This document shows positions 31,471 through 42,203 of a DNA stretch of 64,000 nt, piece by piece. The notes beneath the pieces were generated by a model that did not search any database, was not told the origin of the DNA, and worked only from the letters and a program-made list of their open reading frames with translations. Numbering within the stretch: position 1 is the stretch's first letter; every line of letters begins with the position of its first letter. The DNA comes from Ziziphus jujuba. Its lineage: Eukaryota; Streptophyta; Magnoliopsida; Rosales; Rhamnaceae. The stretch is taken from the NCBI RefSeq assembly GCF_031755915.1, contig NC_083379.1, forward strand, positions 19,540,001 to 19,604,000. The letters are read 5' to 3'. Both the position numbers and the translations under genes were made by a program.

Positions 31471-34400
31471 TCAATGATAAATTCTCAAATTATCTAAATG
31501 CCAATTCCTCGGAATAACTTTGCCCTTGAGGTTCTGAATTTTGCATGTTCCTAGCCGAATGACCGTGGTAACTTTGTAAGGTTCTTCTCAGTTTGGTCCT
31601 AACTTCCTAACATTACATTCTTCACCCCCATGAAAAATTTTCTGAGGACTAAGTCCCATTCTCGAAAGATCCAAGGCTTGACTGTCGAATTATAATGTTT
31701 CACTACTATCTGCTGACACCGTGAAAGTCTGATAGAAGCAGCTTCTCTCATTTCTTTGGTTTCATCAAGCACCTAATTCATTAACTGGTCATTATGCTGT
31801 CCGAGGTTTCCACTTGTGAACAAATTCCTTTATGATATCTCAACATGAATGAATGCTTCGGTTCCATAGACGAGAGAAAATAGGGTTTGATTTGTCGGTG
31901 TTCGGATTGTTGTACTACAAGCCTATAGGACTCCTTGGAATTCTTCGACCCATAATCCTTTCGAATCCTCCAGTCGCTTTTTTAGAGTATTCAGTATACT
32001 CTTGTTTGATACTTCTGTCTGGCCATTTCCTTGTGGATGTCTTGGTGAGGAGTATTGGAGCTTGATTTTCCATTCCTTGTATAAGTCTCTGAACCCTTTG
32101 CTGATAAACTGGGACCCATTGTCAGAGATTAACACCCTTAATGGACTGAACCTGCATATGATAAATTTCCATACGAAATTTATCAAATAATACTCTTTGA
32201 TTTTTGTGTAGGCTTTGGCTTTGATCCACTTTGAGAAGTAATCTGCTGCTACCAAAAGAATTTTCGTTGTCTCAAAGCCACAAGGAAGGGACCCATTATA
32301 TCAAGTCCCCACTGGATGAAAGGTCAGAGACTTGATATGCGTGTGAGTTCCTTTGTTGGCATGTGGTGTAAAGGAGCAAACCTCTGGCATTTATCACATC
32401 CTTTCACGTACCTTTCGCAATCTCTCACCAAAGTCGGCCAATAGAAACCGTGTAGTCTTATTTTTCTAGCCAGTGCTCTTCCCCTGGAATGATTGCCATA
32501 ATGGCCTTCATGTACTTCGGCCATGACTTTTGATGCTGCTGCTGGTCCCAGACACTTCAATAGAGGCCCTAGATAGGATCTTCTATAAAGTTTTCCTTCG
32601 AGGATACAGTATCTGGCCGACCTCATTGTCAATTTCCTTGCTTCGGATTTATCTAATTGTTGTCCACCACTATTAATATATGCAAATATTGGCGTCATCC
32701 AACTTTTCTCTTCGGCTTAATTAGTTACCAAGAGATTTTCTTCCTCGAGGATACTTTTGTTCGAAAGATACTCTACGGGGATGGTTCTTTTGTGATTAGA
32801 TTTGACCAAAGAGGCTATATTCACTAAAGCATCTGCATGACTATTTTCATCCCTCGGTAGTTGCTTTATCTTAATATCCTTGAACTTTTCTATCAACTAT
32901 CTCACCTTTCACAAGTATGCTGCCATCACCGGTTTAGTAGCCAAAAAATTCCCATTTACTTGGTTTACTACCAGTGCCGAGTCACTGTGTATCTTTAGCC
33001 TCCGCGCTCCAAACTTGTAACCCAAATTTAATGCTATGATTAAAGCCTCATATTCTTCCTCATTATTTGAAGCTTGAAATCCGAAGCCGAGAGAATGTTC
33101 AATAAGCTCTCCAGTTGGTGTTTTCAGTAGTATTCCTACTCTCGAACCCTTTCCATTCGAAGATCTACCTACGAATAGGTTCCATACCTTAGAGTTTCTT
33201 TACACATACCCTTCTTGTTACTCTACTTCAGATACTACAAATTCGGCTATGAAATCGACTAATATTTGAGATTTAATAGCTGATTTTGGGACATACTCAA
33301 TCCTAGGATCTGCAAGTTCCGCTGCTCACATTGCCATCCGTCTTGCTACATCAGATTTATGTAACAGAGATTGTATAAGGTTTGCTGATATGACCTCCAC
33401 TTTGTTGCTCTGGAAGTATGGCTTAATCTTTCGAACCATCATCACTGTCTTCTGCTCTCAGTCTTCGTTAAAACCGAACTGACTACCCTATCTGATACTG
33501 TAAGATACAACTGAAGCACGTCTTTAGGATTTGACTTCACTAAAAGGGGAGGTGAATTAAGATATACCTTCACCTCTTGGAACGCCGTTTCACATTCGTT
33601 GGTCCAAACAAAATCTTTACATCCTTTCAGGACGTTGAAAAATTTATAACTTCTGTCTAAGGACCTTGATATGAATTGACTTAAAGCTGCGATTCTGCCA
33701 TTCAGTTCATCACTTCTTTTATGGTCCGAGGTGAGGGCATGTCAATCAGGGCTTTGATTTGTTTCGGATTGACCTCAATCCCTCTTTGGGTAGTGACATG
33801 TCCAAGTAACATTCCTCCCAAGACTCCGAAGGTGCGTTTCATTGAGTTTAACTTCATTTTGTACTTTTCTAATACATTGAACGTTTTTCTCAAGTAATCT
33901 AAATGATCTTCAGCTTTAGTTGACTTTACAAGCATGTCATCTATGTATACCTCCATTGTCTTTCCGATTTGATCCTTGAACATTTTATTCACCAATCTCT
34001 GATAAGTTGCACTTGCATTTTTAAGACCCAAGGGCATTACCTTATAACAGTATATTCCTCGGTTTATCACAAATGAAGTCTTCTATTGATCTTCTGGATG
34101 CATCAAAATTTGATTATATCATGAATATGCATCCAAAATATTTAACATCTCATGGCCAGCTGTTGCATCTACCAAGGTTTCGATCATCGGGAAAAGATAA
34201 TTGTCTTTTGGACATGCCTTATTTAAGTCTGTAAAGTCAATACAGACTCGTGGCTTTCTGTTCTTTTTCATTACTACCACCACGTTTGCTAGCCATTCCG
34301 GATAATGGACCGCCCAGATGAGTCCACTATCTTCCAACTTTTGTATTTCTTCATTAATGATCCGACTTCTTTCGGGTGCGAATTTCCTTATCTTCTGTTT

Positions 34401-35370
34401 CACCGGCTTGTGATTCGGATCTACATTCAGTTGATGTGTCATTACCTCTAGATCTATTCCTTCTATGTCCGAAACATCCCAAGCGAAACAGTGCCTTCTC
34501 TCTTTTAGAAAACTCAAAAGTTGTTTTTTCATCTTTTCAGATGGACTTGCTCCGATTCTAACTTTTTGACTTGGCTTTACCTCATCCAAGGCCACTTCTA
34601 GAATTGTCTCAGGATTCTCAACTTCATTGACCTCTTCTATCTAAATCTTGAGGTTCCATGGTTGCTATTTATCCCCATAAGTTTTCCCTTCATGGTGGCC
34701 ATGTAGTAACTTCAGGCGTTGACTTGATCACTTTTTATAGACACGATCTGGTCTCCAAAATGGAACTTCACTACTTGATGATAAAAAGATGGTACAGCTT
34801 CCATTGAATGGATCCAAGGTCTCCCTAAAATAGCATTGTATGTAGAATCCGCATTAATTACCATCATTTTTTATAGCACTGTCTTACCCTTGGTAAGAAT
34901 GGGCACGATCACTTTCCCCATAACTTGGCTCGTCTCCCCATTGAATCTAACCAAGTTCATGGCATCGACCTCTTCTATATTGTCGCTTTTCCACTTCATT
35001 TTGTTTAGTGTTGATAAGAAAATAATGTCGATTGAACTGCTGGCATCTACTAAGATTTTGGAGACCAAGTTGTTTGCTATGTCCGTTTTGATAATCAGCG
35101 CATCATCATGTGGCATGTACAAACCCTTCATGTCGTGATCCAAGAACATGATCAGGGGTGATGATTCTAGTCTGGGAGTTTTTCGGCTAGGGGAGCTTAC
35201 CGAAGCCACTTCTGGCAGCTTAATTTGTTGCTCTCTTTCTTCCATCGAAGGTCCACCATATGCAAAGCCGCCATGGATGGTATTGATGATGTTATCGTAT
35301 TTTTTCTGAGGTTCTTCATCCTCCTTGTCCAGCTTCTTTCCTTTCAACATGAATTCTTTCAAGTACCCTC
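31471..35370 (-). pseudogene. pol of the Tat-type element (PR-RT-RH-aRH-IN)
   Basis: Minus strand, right to left. Protease (about 34,870-35,200): LVSKILVDASSSIDIIF, with the catalytic D-T-G changed to D-A-S. RT (33,700-34,595): WLANVVVVMKKNRKPRVCID, MPLGLKNASATYQRLVNKMF and active site VYIDDML, intact. RNase H (about 33,420-33,700): FVWTNECETAFQEVK. Archaeal-type RNase H (about 32,840-33,170): YEALIIALNLG and SDSALVVNQVNG. Integrase (31,923-32,698): zinc finger HEGHYGNH with CDKC, and catalytic LDIMGPF, ISDNGSQF and GQTEVSNKS, all three acidic residues kept. The C-terminal part ends GKVIPRNWHLDNLR with TGA at 31,471-31,473. Several stops and frameshifts split the frame, e.g. near 32,270-32,325 and through 32,700-33,700. 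Confidence 0.9.
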
Positions 35371-35833
35371 TCTTGATGAGGGCTTCAATCTCTCACTTCA
35401 GCTGTCTGCACTCTGCAGTAAGATGACTGTAGTCATTATGAAAGGCACAGAACTTTCCTGTGTCTTAGAGTCGGGAATTTGTTGTCATTTTCTTTGGTCA
35501 TTTCATGTACTTCTTCCCTTCTAAGTGTTCAACCAGACGTTTGGGGGTGACCATCAGAGACTAGTATTTGAAAGGATCATTATCTTCATCTTGCCTTCTT
35601 CTCTCGACCCTTATTGCCTTTATTTGGGATCGAGAGGGTTGAGTAAGTTTCTGCTGAGACAAAGTCTGATCTACTTCCATCACGAGTTCTTCTTTCTTAA
35701 GGTTTCAGGTTCTGTCTCTTTTCTCCATCTTCCAATCTTCTTCCAGGTTGATGTACTTCATTGCCCAAGACATTACTTCTATCATTGTTTCGGAGACCCT
35801 TTTCATGAGAGATCTGTACAAACGATTTTCACT
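35371..35833 (-). pseudogene. gag C-terminal part of the Tat-type element
   Basis: Continues the gag frame after the nested solo LTR: YRSLMKRVSETMIEVMSWAM, KYINLEED, and then the zinc-finger-like KFCAFHNDYSHLTAECRQLK followed by EIEALIKRGYLKEFM. Stops occur (before NLKKEE and after ECRQLK). It leads into protease. Confidence 0.8.
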
Positions 35834-35838
35834 GAAAA
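35834..35838. repeat. Target site duplication GAAAA (left, solo LTR 1)
   Basis: GAAAA at 35,834-35,838 is repeated at 38,651-38,655, exactly flanking the solo LTR inside gag. Confidence 0.9.
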
Positions 35839-38650
35839 TGTCAGGACCCGTCCAGAATTCCTTCCCCAGAACCCTAGACAAGCCCTGATCCCAGGGAAAT
35901 ACCACCGAACCTTCCAACGGAAAATCCGGCAGCACCTCCCTTAAGGGTAGGACTTACCAAAAATTACCTGCACTGAAAAAACACTTCAAAAAATTCATCC
36001 CCTTATTCCTCCCACAATACTACAAATTGATTCCACAAATTACAGCACTCCAAAGAACAACAGCAGCAACCCAGTGCATAAATAACAACTACACGTCCAA
36101 TACAGTATACAGAGCATTATACAGATAAATGTGGAATTTATACAATGACAGATAAGAAGCAATACAGGATAGAGAGGAAAAAGGAAAGAAATACTTCTTG
36201 AACCTTCGGCAACGAACTGAGATGTTGGGCTCGCCCCGGACAATCAACGTCTCCAATCTGGACCTAGGGGAACAGAATTTAAGAGCGTGAGATGCTAATC
36301 ATCTCAGTGAGTGACCCTATCTACTGTACACCTTTAATATTAATAATATAAAAATAAAGGAATTTAATTAATCAATACCGAATAATTAAATAAATAAATA
36401 AATAAATAAACATTTGAAGTAACAATTTCTCTCAAAACTCTCACTATTCACTCCGTTGGAAATGTTTCCCTTTTAAAACATTTTCACAAAACCCGATATT
36501 CATACTTCCCGAAAACCAAGGGACCAATTAATTTAATAAACAACAAATAAATAAATAATTACCCCAAATATAAATAAACTGCAATAAATTATAATAAATA
36601 ATTTTATACTCTTTGGGGTTTGAAACTTTATTTGAAAATTACACCTGACGCACCACACCATATACCAGTGATGCCCTCCGATACCCAGCGTCCCGAGCAC
36701 CGACTGGCGGGGGGGTTAAAGAGAGAAACCTGCAAACGGCACTTCGGGGTCCAGACAGTACCGCTGCTGAAACCATCTCCCGGCCAAGGAGGGGGGGCGG
36801 CTGTGGCCAATAACAAACTTGCCTGCCCACGGTCCAATGGCAACAACGGGAGAAATAATACCTGCGCACTAAACCACATAATACTTGCGCGCTACCACGT
36901 GTCCATACACCAGAACACCAATACTGTATGAGTGCGTCTAAAAATAAACATTATTAACCAACCGTACCGTTTTCCAAAATTACCGTGGGAAATACATTAA
37001 ATTCTCACACTTACCATCCCACATATTTTATTTAATAAACCGGTACGAAAACATCGATAACCAACAAATCACAATTTTCTCGAAGTACGAGGTTCAACCA
37101 TAAAAATACCGCGGGCATAATTTATAAAATTTAAACAAATATTTTCATAAAATATTTAACCCAATTATGCCCGAAAATAATACTTAAAACCACGTATTAA
37201 TTATTACCGAAATATAATTTGTTCATGCATAATAAATAAATTAAACCATAATAAAACCATAATTAAATCATACCACATGAGCATAATTTAAATACCAATT
37301 AAACATAGTTAATTGCCCAAAATAATTTTTTGAAGGTGGGTCACTCATCTGGAGCACGCAATTAAACCATGATCCACCATGGGATCAATTCCATGACTCA
37401 CCGGTGCTCCTAGAACACAATTCACACACAAACAAATAAATTAATATTTTAATCGGGTAAATAATATCCGGTACCCGGGGGGTCAAACACAAACGTTAAC
37501 CAAAATAGGCGAATAATATACCGAATTGAAGCTTGAGCGACGTGGATTACAAATCCGGTCTCCATCGACCCCAATTCCGCCGGAGGTGGCCGGAATTTGG
37601 CCTGAAAGCTTCGGCCGAATTTAAACTTGAGGGATCTTTCAAACGGTGGGGATTTTGGGCAATCTAACCCCGGAAATGGACTCAGAGGGGTCAAAAATGA
37701 TGAAATAGAGGTATGGATCGGGCTGGGTTGGTCGGAAACGGCAAGAATCGTCGGAAAAACATAACCGGCCTCCGCCGGCTTCACCGGCCCCGATCTGGGC
37801 GCGTCCGGCGGCGACTGGCCGGGAAATTTGGAGGTCGAGGTCGCGGAGAGATGGGCTACACCGGTGGCCGGCGCGTGTGGCATTCCGGCGACTGAAATCC
37901 GGCCAACCGGTCGGTCAAAGAGAGAGGGTGAGAGAGTCAAATGAGAGAGAGAGAGGGAGAAAAAGTCTGCGTTTTGTTCGTCTCTGTTGGGCTCGGGGAA
38001 GAAGAAGGGAAGGAAGGGAAAGGAAAGGAGAGGGTGTTTTCCCACGTGGGGAAAAGAAAAGAAAAAGAAAAAGAAAAAGAAAAAGGAAAAGGAAAATAAA
38101 AAGAAATAAAAATAAAAATAATTAAATAATCAAATAATAATAAAAATAATTTGATATTACACATGGTTGACATGTGGCTTCTCAACATGGTGACACATGG
38201 TCACCTTCATTAAGTCACACGTAGCACATCATTACGCGTTTAAAACTAATATTAAAATAATACAGTATTTGAAAAACTCTACAGGTCCATAACTTTCAAA
38301 CCACATGTCCAAATCGGACGTGCCGCTAGTCTATGTACTCGTATCGATGAGCACTTCACAACTATGCATGAGTCAAAGCTCAACCTTGCATGAATAAAAA
38401 GTCAACTCCGGCACCCCTTGGACAGTTTGGACCTCAACTTGTTTTGCTCATAACTTCCAAACCGTAGCTCCGTTTTCAACGTGCTACTAGTCTACAAACT
38501 CGTGCCAACGTGTACTTCATAACGATACCTCAGTCAACCTAGAATTCCAATCGGATCAAAAAGTCAACTTTTGACCCCTTGGTCAACGGTCAACAGTCAA
38601 CCTCGATCAACGTGCGAAAATTCCGACATGGTTCGAGACGGGGTGTTACA
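35839..38650 (-). mobile_element. Solo LTR 1, 2,812 bp, nested in gag
   Basis: Starts TGTCAGGACCCGTCC and ends GACGGGGTGTTACA on the plus strand; on its own strand it runs TGTAACACCCCGTC to GGACGGGTCCTGACA (TG...CA). The GAAAA target duplication is perfect and the gag frame continues on both sides, so no internal region is left: a solo LTR made by recombination. It contains a GC- and CpG-rich part at 37,540-37,920 and purine repeats at 37,880-38,100. A 198-codon open frame inside it (37,449-38,045, minus) has no recognisable domain and is not called as a gene. Confidence 0.92.
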
Positions 38651-38655
38651 GAAAA

Positions 38656-39554
38656 AACCTTTCTTAAAAGCTTCTATCATAATTGATTCGTTACAATCTA
38701 ATATACTGACCTTTTCTTTATTGAATCTTTGTGTGTAGGCTTTCAGAGACTCATTTCTTCCTTGATTTATAGTGAAAAGGTAGTTTGCTTCTTTTTTTAT
38801 CTTCATGGTAGAAGCAAATTATGCTCCGAAATGGTTGACGAGTTCTTCGAAGGAGTGAATTGATTTTGATTTGAGACTGTCAAACCATATCAGTGCTGCT
38901 CCTTTAAGACATGTAGTAAAAATTTTGCACATTATGGCTTCTCTTCTATCATGGGGTAAGCCGAGTGGGAATATAGCATGACGATACTGCATCAAATGTT
39001 CCAATGGGTCGGACGTTCAATCATAAAGATCAAACTTCGGGGGAACGAATTGGGATGGCAGGTTTTTCTCGGCTATCTATTTGGCAAATGAAGTATGCAC
39101 CAGATTTGAGACCCATCGTTTGTCAAATTGGGCCACACCTTTTTTGTCTTTTGACTTCTTCTTATACTATTTCTCTCAAATCTTCTTTGTCTCCCTGAGT
39201 CAGTTTCTTCATTTTTGAAGTCCCTTCATCTTGGTCATATGTCCTTTTTCATTCCTTGTCATTATGACTCTTTATGGAAATACTGCGAAGTGGTTGAGAT
39301 TTAGACAACCTGTCTTCGTGTGACTTATCTTGGCGTACGTCTTGCTGCTATTCTCCTAACACTTCTTCTTTCCTTACTCTTAAAAGGAGAAGTAATTGTT
39401 GTAATTGTTGTAATTGTTGCATCAATACTTAGTTCACTTTCTAAGTTTGTTCGTACATAGTTGTCATTTCTTGGACTTTTGATTGGAGTGACTCCACTTC
39501 ATTTTGTAAAGTAAAAATTTATTCGTCTTGAGTGCGATTATCTTGGGAAGCCAT
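38656..39554 (-). pseudogene. gag N-terminal part of the Tat-type element
   Basis: From an ATG at 39,554 the minus strand reads MASQDNRTQDE, a stop, then NEVESLQSKVQEMTTMYEQT. Later comes the gag capsid-like domain: DPLEHLMQYRHAIFPLGLPH, MCKIFTTCLKGAALIWFDSL, FEELVNHFGA, YLFTINQGRNESLKAYTQRF and MIEAFKKGFF, after which the solo LTR intervenes. The poly-glutamine part (LMQQLQQLQQLL) is encoded at about 39,400-39,425. Several stops are present. Confidence 0.82.
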
Positions 39555-39595
39555 TACCAAAATCCTCAATAGATCTTTTTGTTTGCTATTTTCTT

Positions 39596-39616
39596 CCCCT
39601 ACCTAGCACGCCAAAC
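39596..39616 (-). promoter_or_regulatory. Primer binding site region
   Basis: On the element's strand, directly after the 5' LTR, is GTTTGGCGTGCTAGGTAGGG, placed and shaped like a plant gypsy primer binding site. Which tRNA it pairs with was not determined. Confidence 0.55.
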
Positions 39617-40301
39617 TTTTGATGCTGAAATTTGGATAGCTTTCAGCTAGGCGAAATGCTAATGTGGCAACTAGAATGCAAGTCATGGAACTATAAAAAA
39701 AGAGATAGAAGGGCAAAGTAACCTTGGTACTGGCCAAAGGCATTCCAACGCTCAAGTTAGATCACAAACTCACAGTCTTTTTTAGGACTCAATAACTGTA
39801 GTTGATAATATTTTTTTTAGTGTACCTTGAACGGGGGTGCCTTCTCCTTTTTTAATAATGAATTGGATTATATTATCTGGTTGATAATAATATCCCAGGC
39901 TGATTTTTTGAAAATTCTATTGTCCTGTTTTGACTTCCATTTGAATTATATTTGAAATTATTTTGCGAGATTTTGACTTATCTTGGTTGGATCCTCTTTT
40001 CTTTTAGGATTTGAAAATCCCGATATTTGCTCAAGTATTTGTTTTTGTTTCTATACTCCTTCTGGGTAGTTCTGCTTTTATATTGGATCCTTCATCATTG
40101 GGTCTCACATTTTGATCATTTGTCTCAGTTAAGATGACCAAGATTAATTGTTTTGAATGTATCGGTCTTTTGGCCCAAGTCATCCCCTTTTAATCAAGGC
40201 ATTGTAGCTATTAGGATATTACCATTGATGTTGCTGCTTATTAGACAAACTTTGCTGATGTGTCTCGTGATGTGTCCTTATCGAATTATTTTACCCATAC
40301 A
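39617..40301 (-). repeat. 5' LTR of the Tat-type element
   Basis: 685 bp, matching the left LTR. On the plus strand it begins TTTTGATGCTG, so the terminal TG has one change, and ends TTTTACCCATACA followed by the TCTAC duplication. Confidence 0.9.
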
Positions 40302-40306
40302 TCTAC

Positions 40307-41567
40307 CATTGTTTTCACAAATAATTTTTTTAAGATGGAATAGTAATATGTCACTCTTTGGATAGCAAATTGAGCACAAATCATTCAATATTTTTTAGTA
40401 TTTATTTATTTTTTTAATTAAAGTTTTATAATTTTTATTTGCTTAAACAATGATCCTAAATTCAAATCTTCTATATCTAAATTTTAAAAAAAAAAAGTTT
40501 AATAACTATTAGTGATGCAATTCTCTCTCTTATTTAAATAATTATAATTGGGGGTTCATTGTACTTTTATATAAGAAGAAGACAAACCCTTAAAATATCC
40601 AGTCCAATTTAGTTCAATTTTGTATATCAAGCAATTTCATTGTCTATGTTGTTGATACTAGCTAAATATGTCGAGTACAAGCATAACATAAAAAAAAATT
40701 AAAAGGCACATGTTAAAAATAAATAAATGGATTAACTTAACTTCTGAATGGACATACCGCAGAAAATGATAAAATTAATTTCCTTAAACAAAATTAGTTT
40801 CTTTTTTTTTCTGTTTTTCAAAAGGATAAAATTCTTTAAAATTGAGTGAATATTATGAAAGACTTGGATTTAGTTTCCTAGTTCTTGAAAGAGCACGTAA
40901 TCCCAAATTTGATGCTCATCCCATGCAAATAATTAGAAACGTTCCCTTTTTTCTTTTATAGACCACCCTAATTTAAGGACGTAGGAAAATATAGATACTT
41001 CGAGGAATCATGTTTCTTTTTCTACGGATAAAAAGTGGTTATTCTTGCAGTTACACTTGAAGGGTCAACAAAGAAGAATCATCATGGTCACTCTTTTCTT
41101 CCCGTTTCTTCCTTCTTTCATGTATTGACATTCGTGCACTCGAAACGTTCTTTAAAACCCTCCCATTTAGCACAGAATATGCTTTAACGAGTTTTGAAGA
41201 AAAACCTTTCTGGCTATTTTCCCATTATTCGAGGTATCAAAATGCTTCTATATCGTTGCAAATTCTGACTCTTCTTTGCTTTTCCTCCACTCAATTTCAT
41301 GTTTAATTAAGAACTTACGTGAAGCAAGCGACAGGTTACTAATACGATCGTGCATAACAAGGGTTTGATCCTTTTGTTTTTGCATTATTAATTCATCTTT
41401 AAATATATATATATATATATATATGAAGGTTTTAGTTGTGCTTGTTCATTGTAATAATATCCAATGTTCAAGGATATTTATTCAGTTTTCTGCCTTTTCG
41501 TTTCTCCATTTAACTTCTTGCATCTAAAAAAGAAAAAAAAAATCATTTTCTGAATATTTATAGTAAT
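40307..41567. other. Intergenic, upstream of the RNase H-like gene
   Basis: AT-rich. Includes a TA microsatellite at about 41,403-41,424. No other coding region was recognised. It presumably holds the promoter of the next gene, but no core element can be fixed with confidence. Confidence 0.45.
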
Positions 41568-41594
41568 TAGACGAAGATATATAACAGAGATAAA

Positions 41595-42203
41595 ATGGTG
41601 TTAGGCTTTACAAATATTTGGAGGTTCCAAAGCTTAAGACAAGGCCCATTTCGTCTGCTATTAAGAAGTTGTCACAAGCAACCTATTCCGGTGACATGGA
41701 AGAAACCCGAGATTGGGTGGACTAAATTGAACTTTGATGGATCCTCCAAAGGCAGAGCAGGAAAAGCTAGCATTGGTGGTGTGTTTAGAAATCATAAAGC
41801 CGAGTTCTTGCTGGGCTACGCTGAACCCATTGGAAGGGCCAACAGCACCATCGCCGAACTAACTGCGCTTCGAAGAGGCCTGGAGTTGGTGCTGGAGAAT
41901 GGTTGGAACGATGTATGGCTGGAAGGAGATGCCAAGACATTGGTTGAAATAATTGTGGAAAGAAGATTGGTTAAAAGTGCAGAAGTAAAAAGGCATATCA
42001 GTCATATTAACTCAATGATTCCGGAGCTAAACAATTGCGTTGTATCTCATATTTATAGGGAAGGCAATAGAGCCGCTCATAAATTAGCTCAAATGGGGCA
42101 TCGCTTTGAGAAGCCCAAGATATGGCGGTCCTTTCCTCCCGGTGAACTTTTAGCTATTGTAGATGAAGATGCAGAGGGTAAGATCGTTCTTCGTAAAAGA
42201 TAA
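41595..42203 (+). CDS. RNase H-like domain protein (RVT_3 type), intact
   Basis: An uninterrupted 202-residue frame with an in-frame TAG 27 bp before the ATG. Residues 37-170 form an RNase H fold: WTKLNFDGSSKG (first acidic residue), ASIGGVFRNHKAEFLLGYAE, STIAELTALRRGLELV (second), VWLEGDAKTLVEII (third) and SHIYREGNRAAHKLAQMG (last motif). In the last motif the usual aspartate of the AAD pattern is histidine, so full catalytic activity is doubtful. The family covers stand-alone plant proteins of unknown role and the RNase H of plant LINEs. No reverse transcriptase lies nearby, so a host gene is likelier. The first 35 residues look poorly conserved, and an upstream exon cannot be excluded. 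It is the only clearly intact protein gene in the window. Confidence 0.75.
   Translation: MVLGFTNIWRFQSLRQGPFRLLLRSCHKQPIPVTWKKPEIGWTKLNFDGSSKGRAGKASIGGVFRNHKAEFLLGYAEPIGRANSTIAELTALRRGLELVLENGWNDVWLEGDAKTLVEIIVERRLVKSAEVKRHISHINSMIPELNNCVVSHIYREGNRAAHKLAQMGHRFEKPKIWRSFPPGELLAIVDEDAEGKIVLRKR

Larger units (their letters stand above)
25647..40301 (-). mobile_element. Ty3/gypsy LTR retrotransposon, Tat type, decayed
   Basis: A 14.65-kb element in minus orientation bounded by LTRs and a TCTAC target duplication. On the minus strand, right to left, it has 5' LTR, PBS, gag (split by a nested solo LTR), protease, RT with YIDD, RNase H, a second archaeal-type RNase H and integrase. A 2.7-kb untranslated part, an ORF in opposite orientation and the 3' LTR follow. 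The double RNase H and an extra antisense ORF behind integrase are features described for the Tat lineage (Ogre/Retand relatives). Stops and frameshifts in all genes show it is dead. Without the 2.8-kb nested insertion its length is about 11.8 kb. Confidence 0.9.

Noticed and set aside
34836..35944. Plus-strand open frames of 100-139 codons
   Set aside because: They are antisense shadows of the gag-protease frames of the Tat-type element, partly running into the solo LTR.
37449..38045. 198-codon minus-strand open frame in solo LTR 1
   Set aside because: It lies wholly inside an LTR, has no recognisable domain, and is explained by the GC-rich core and low stop density.
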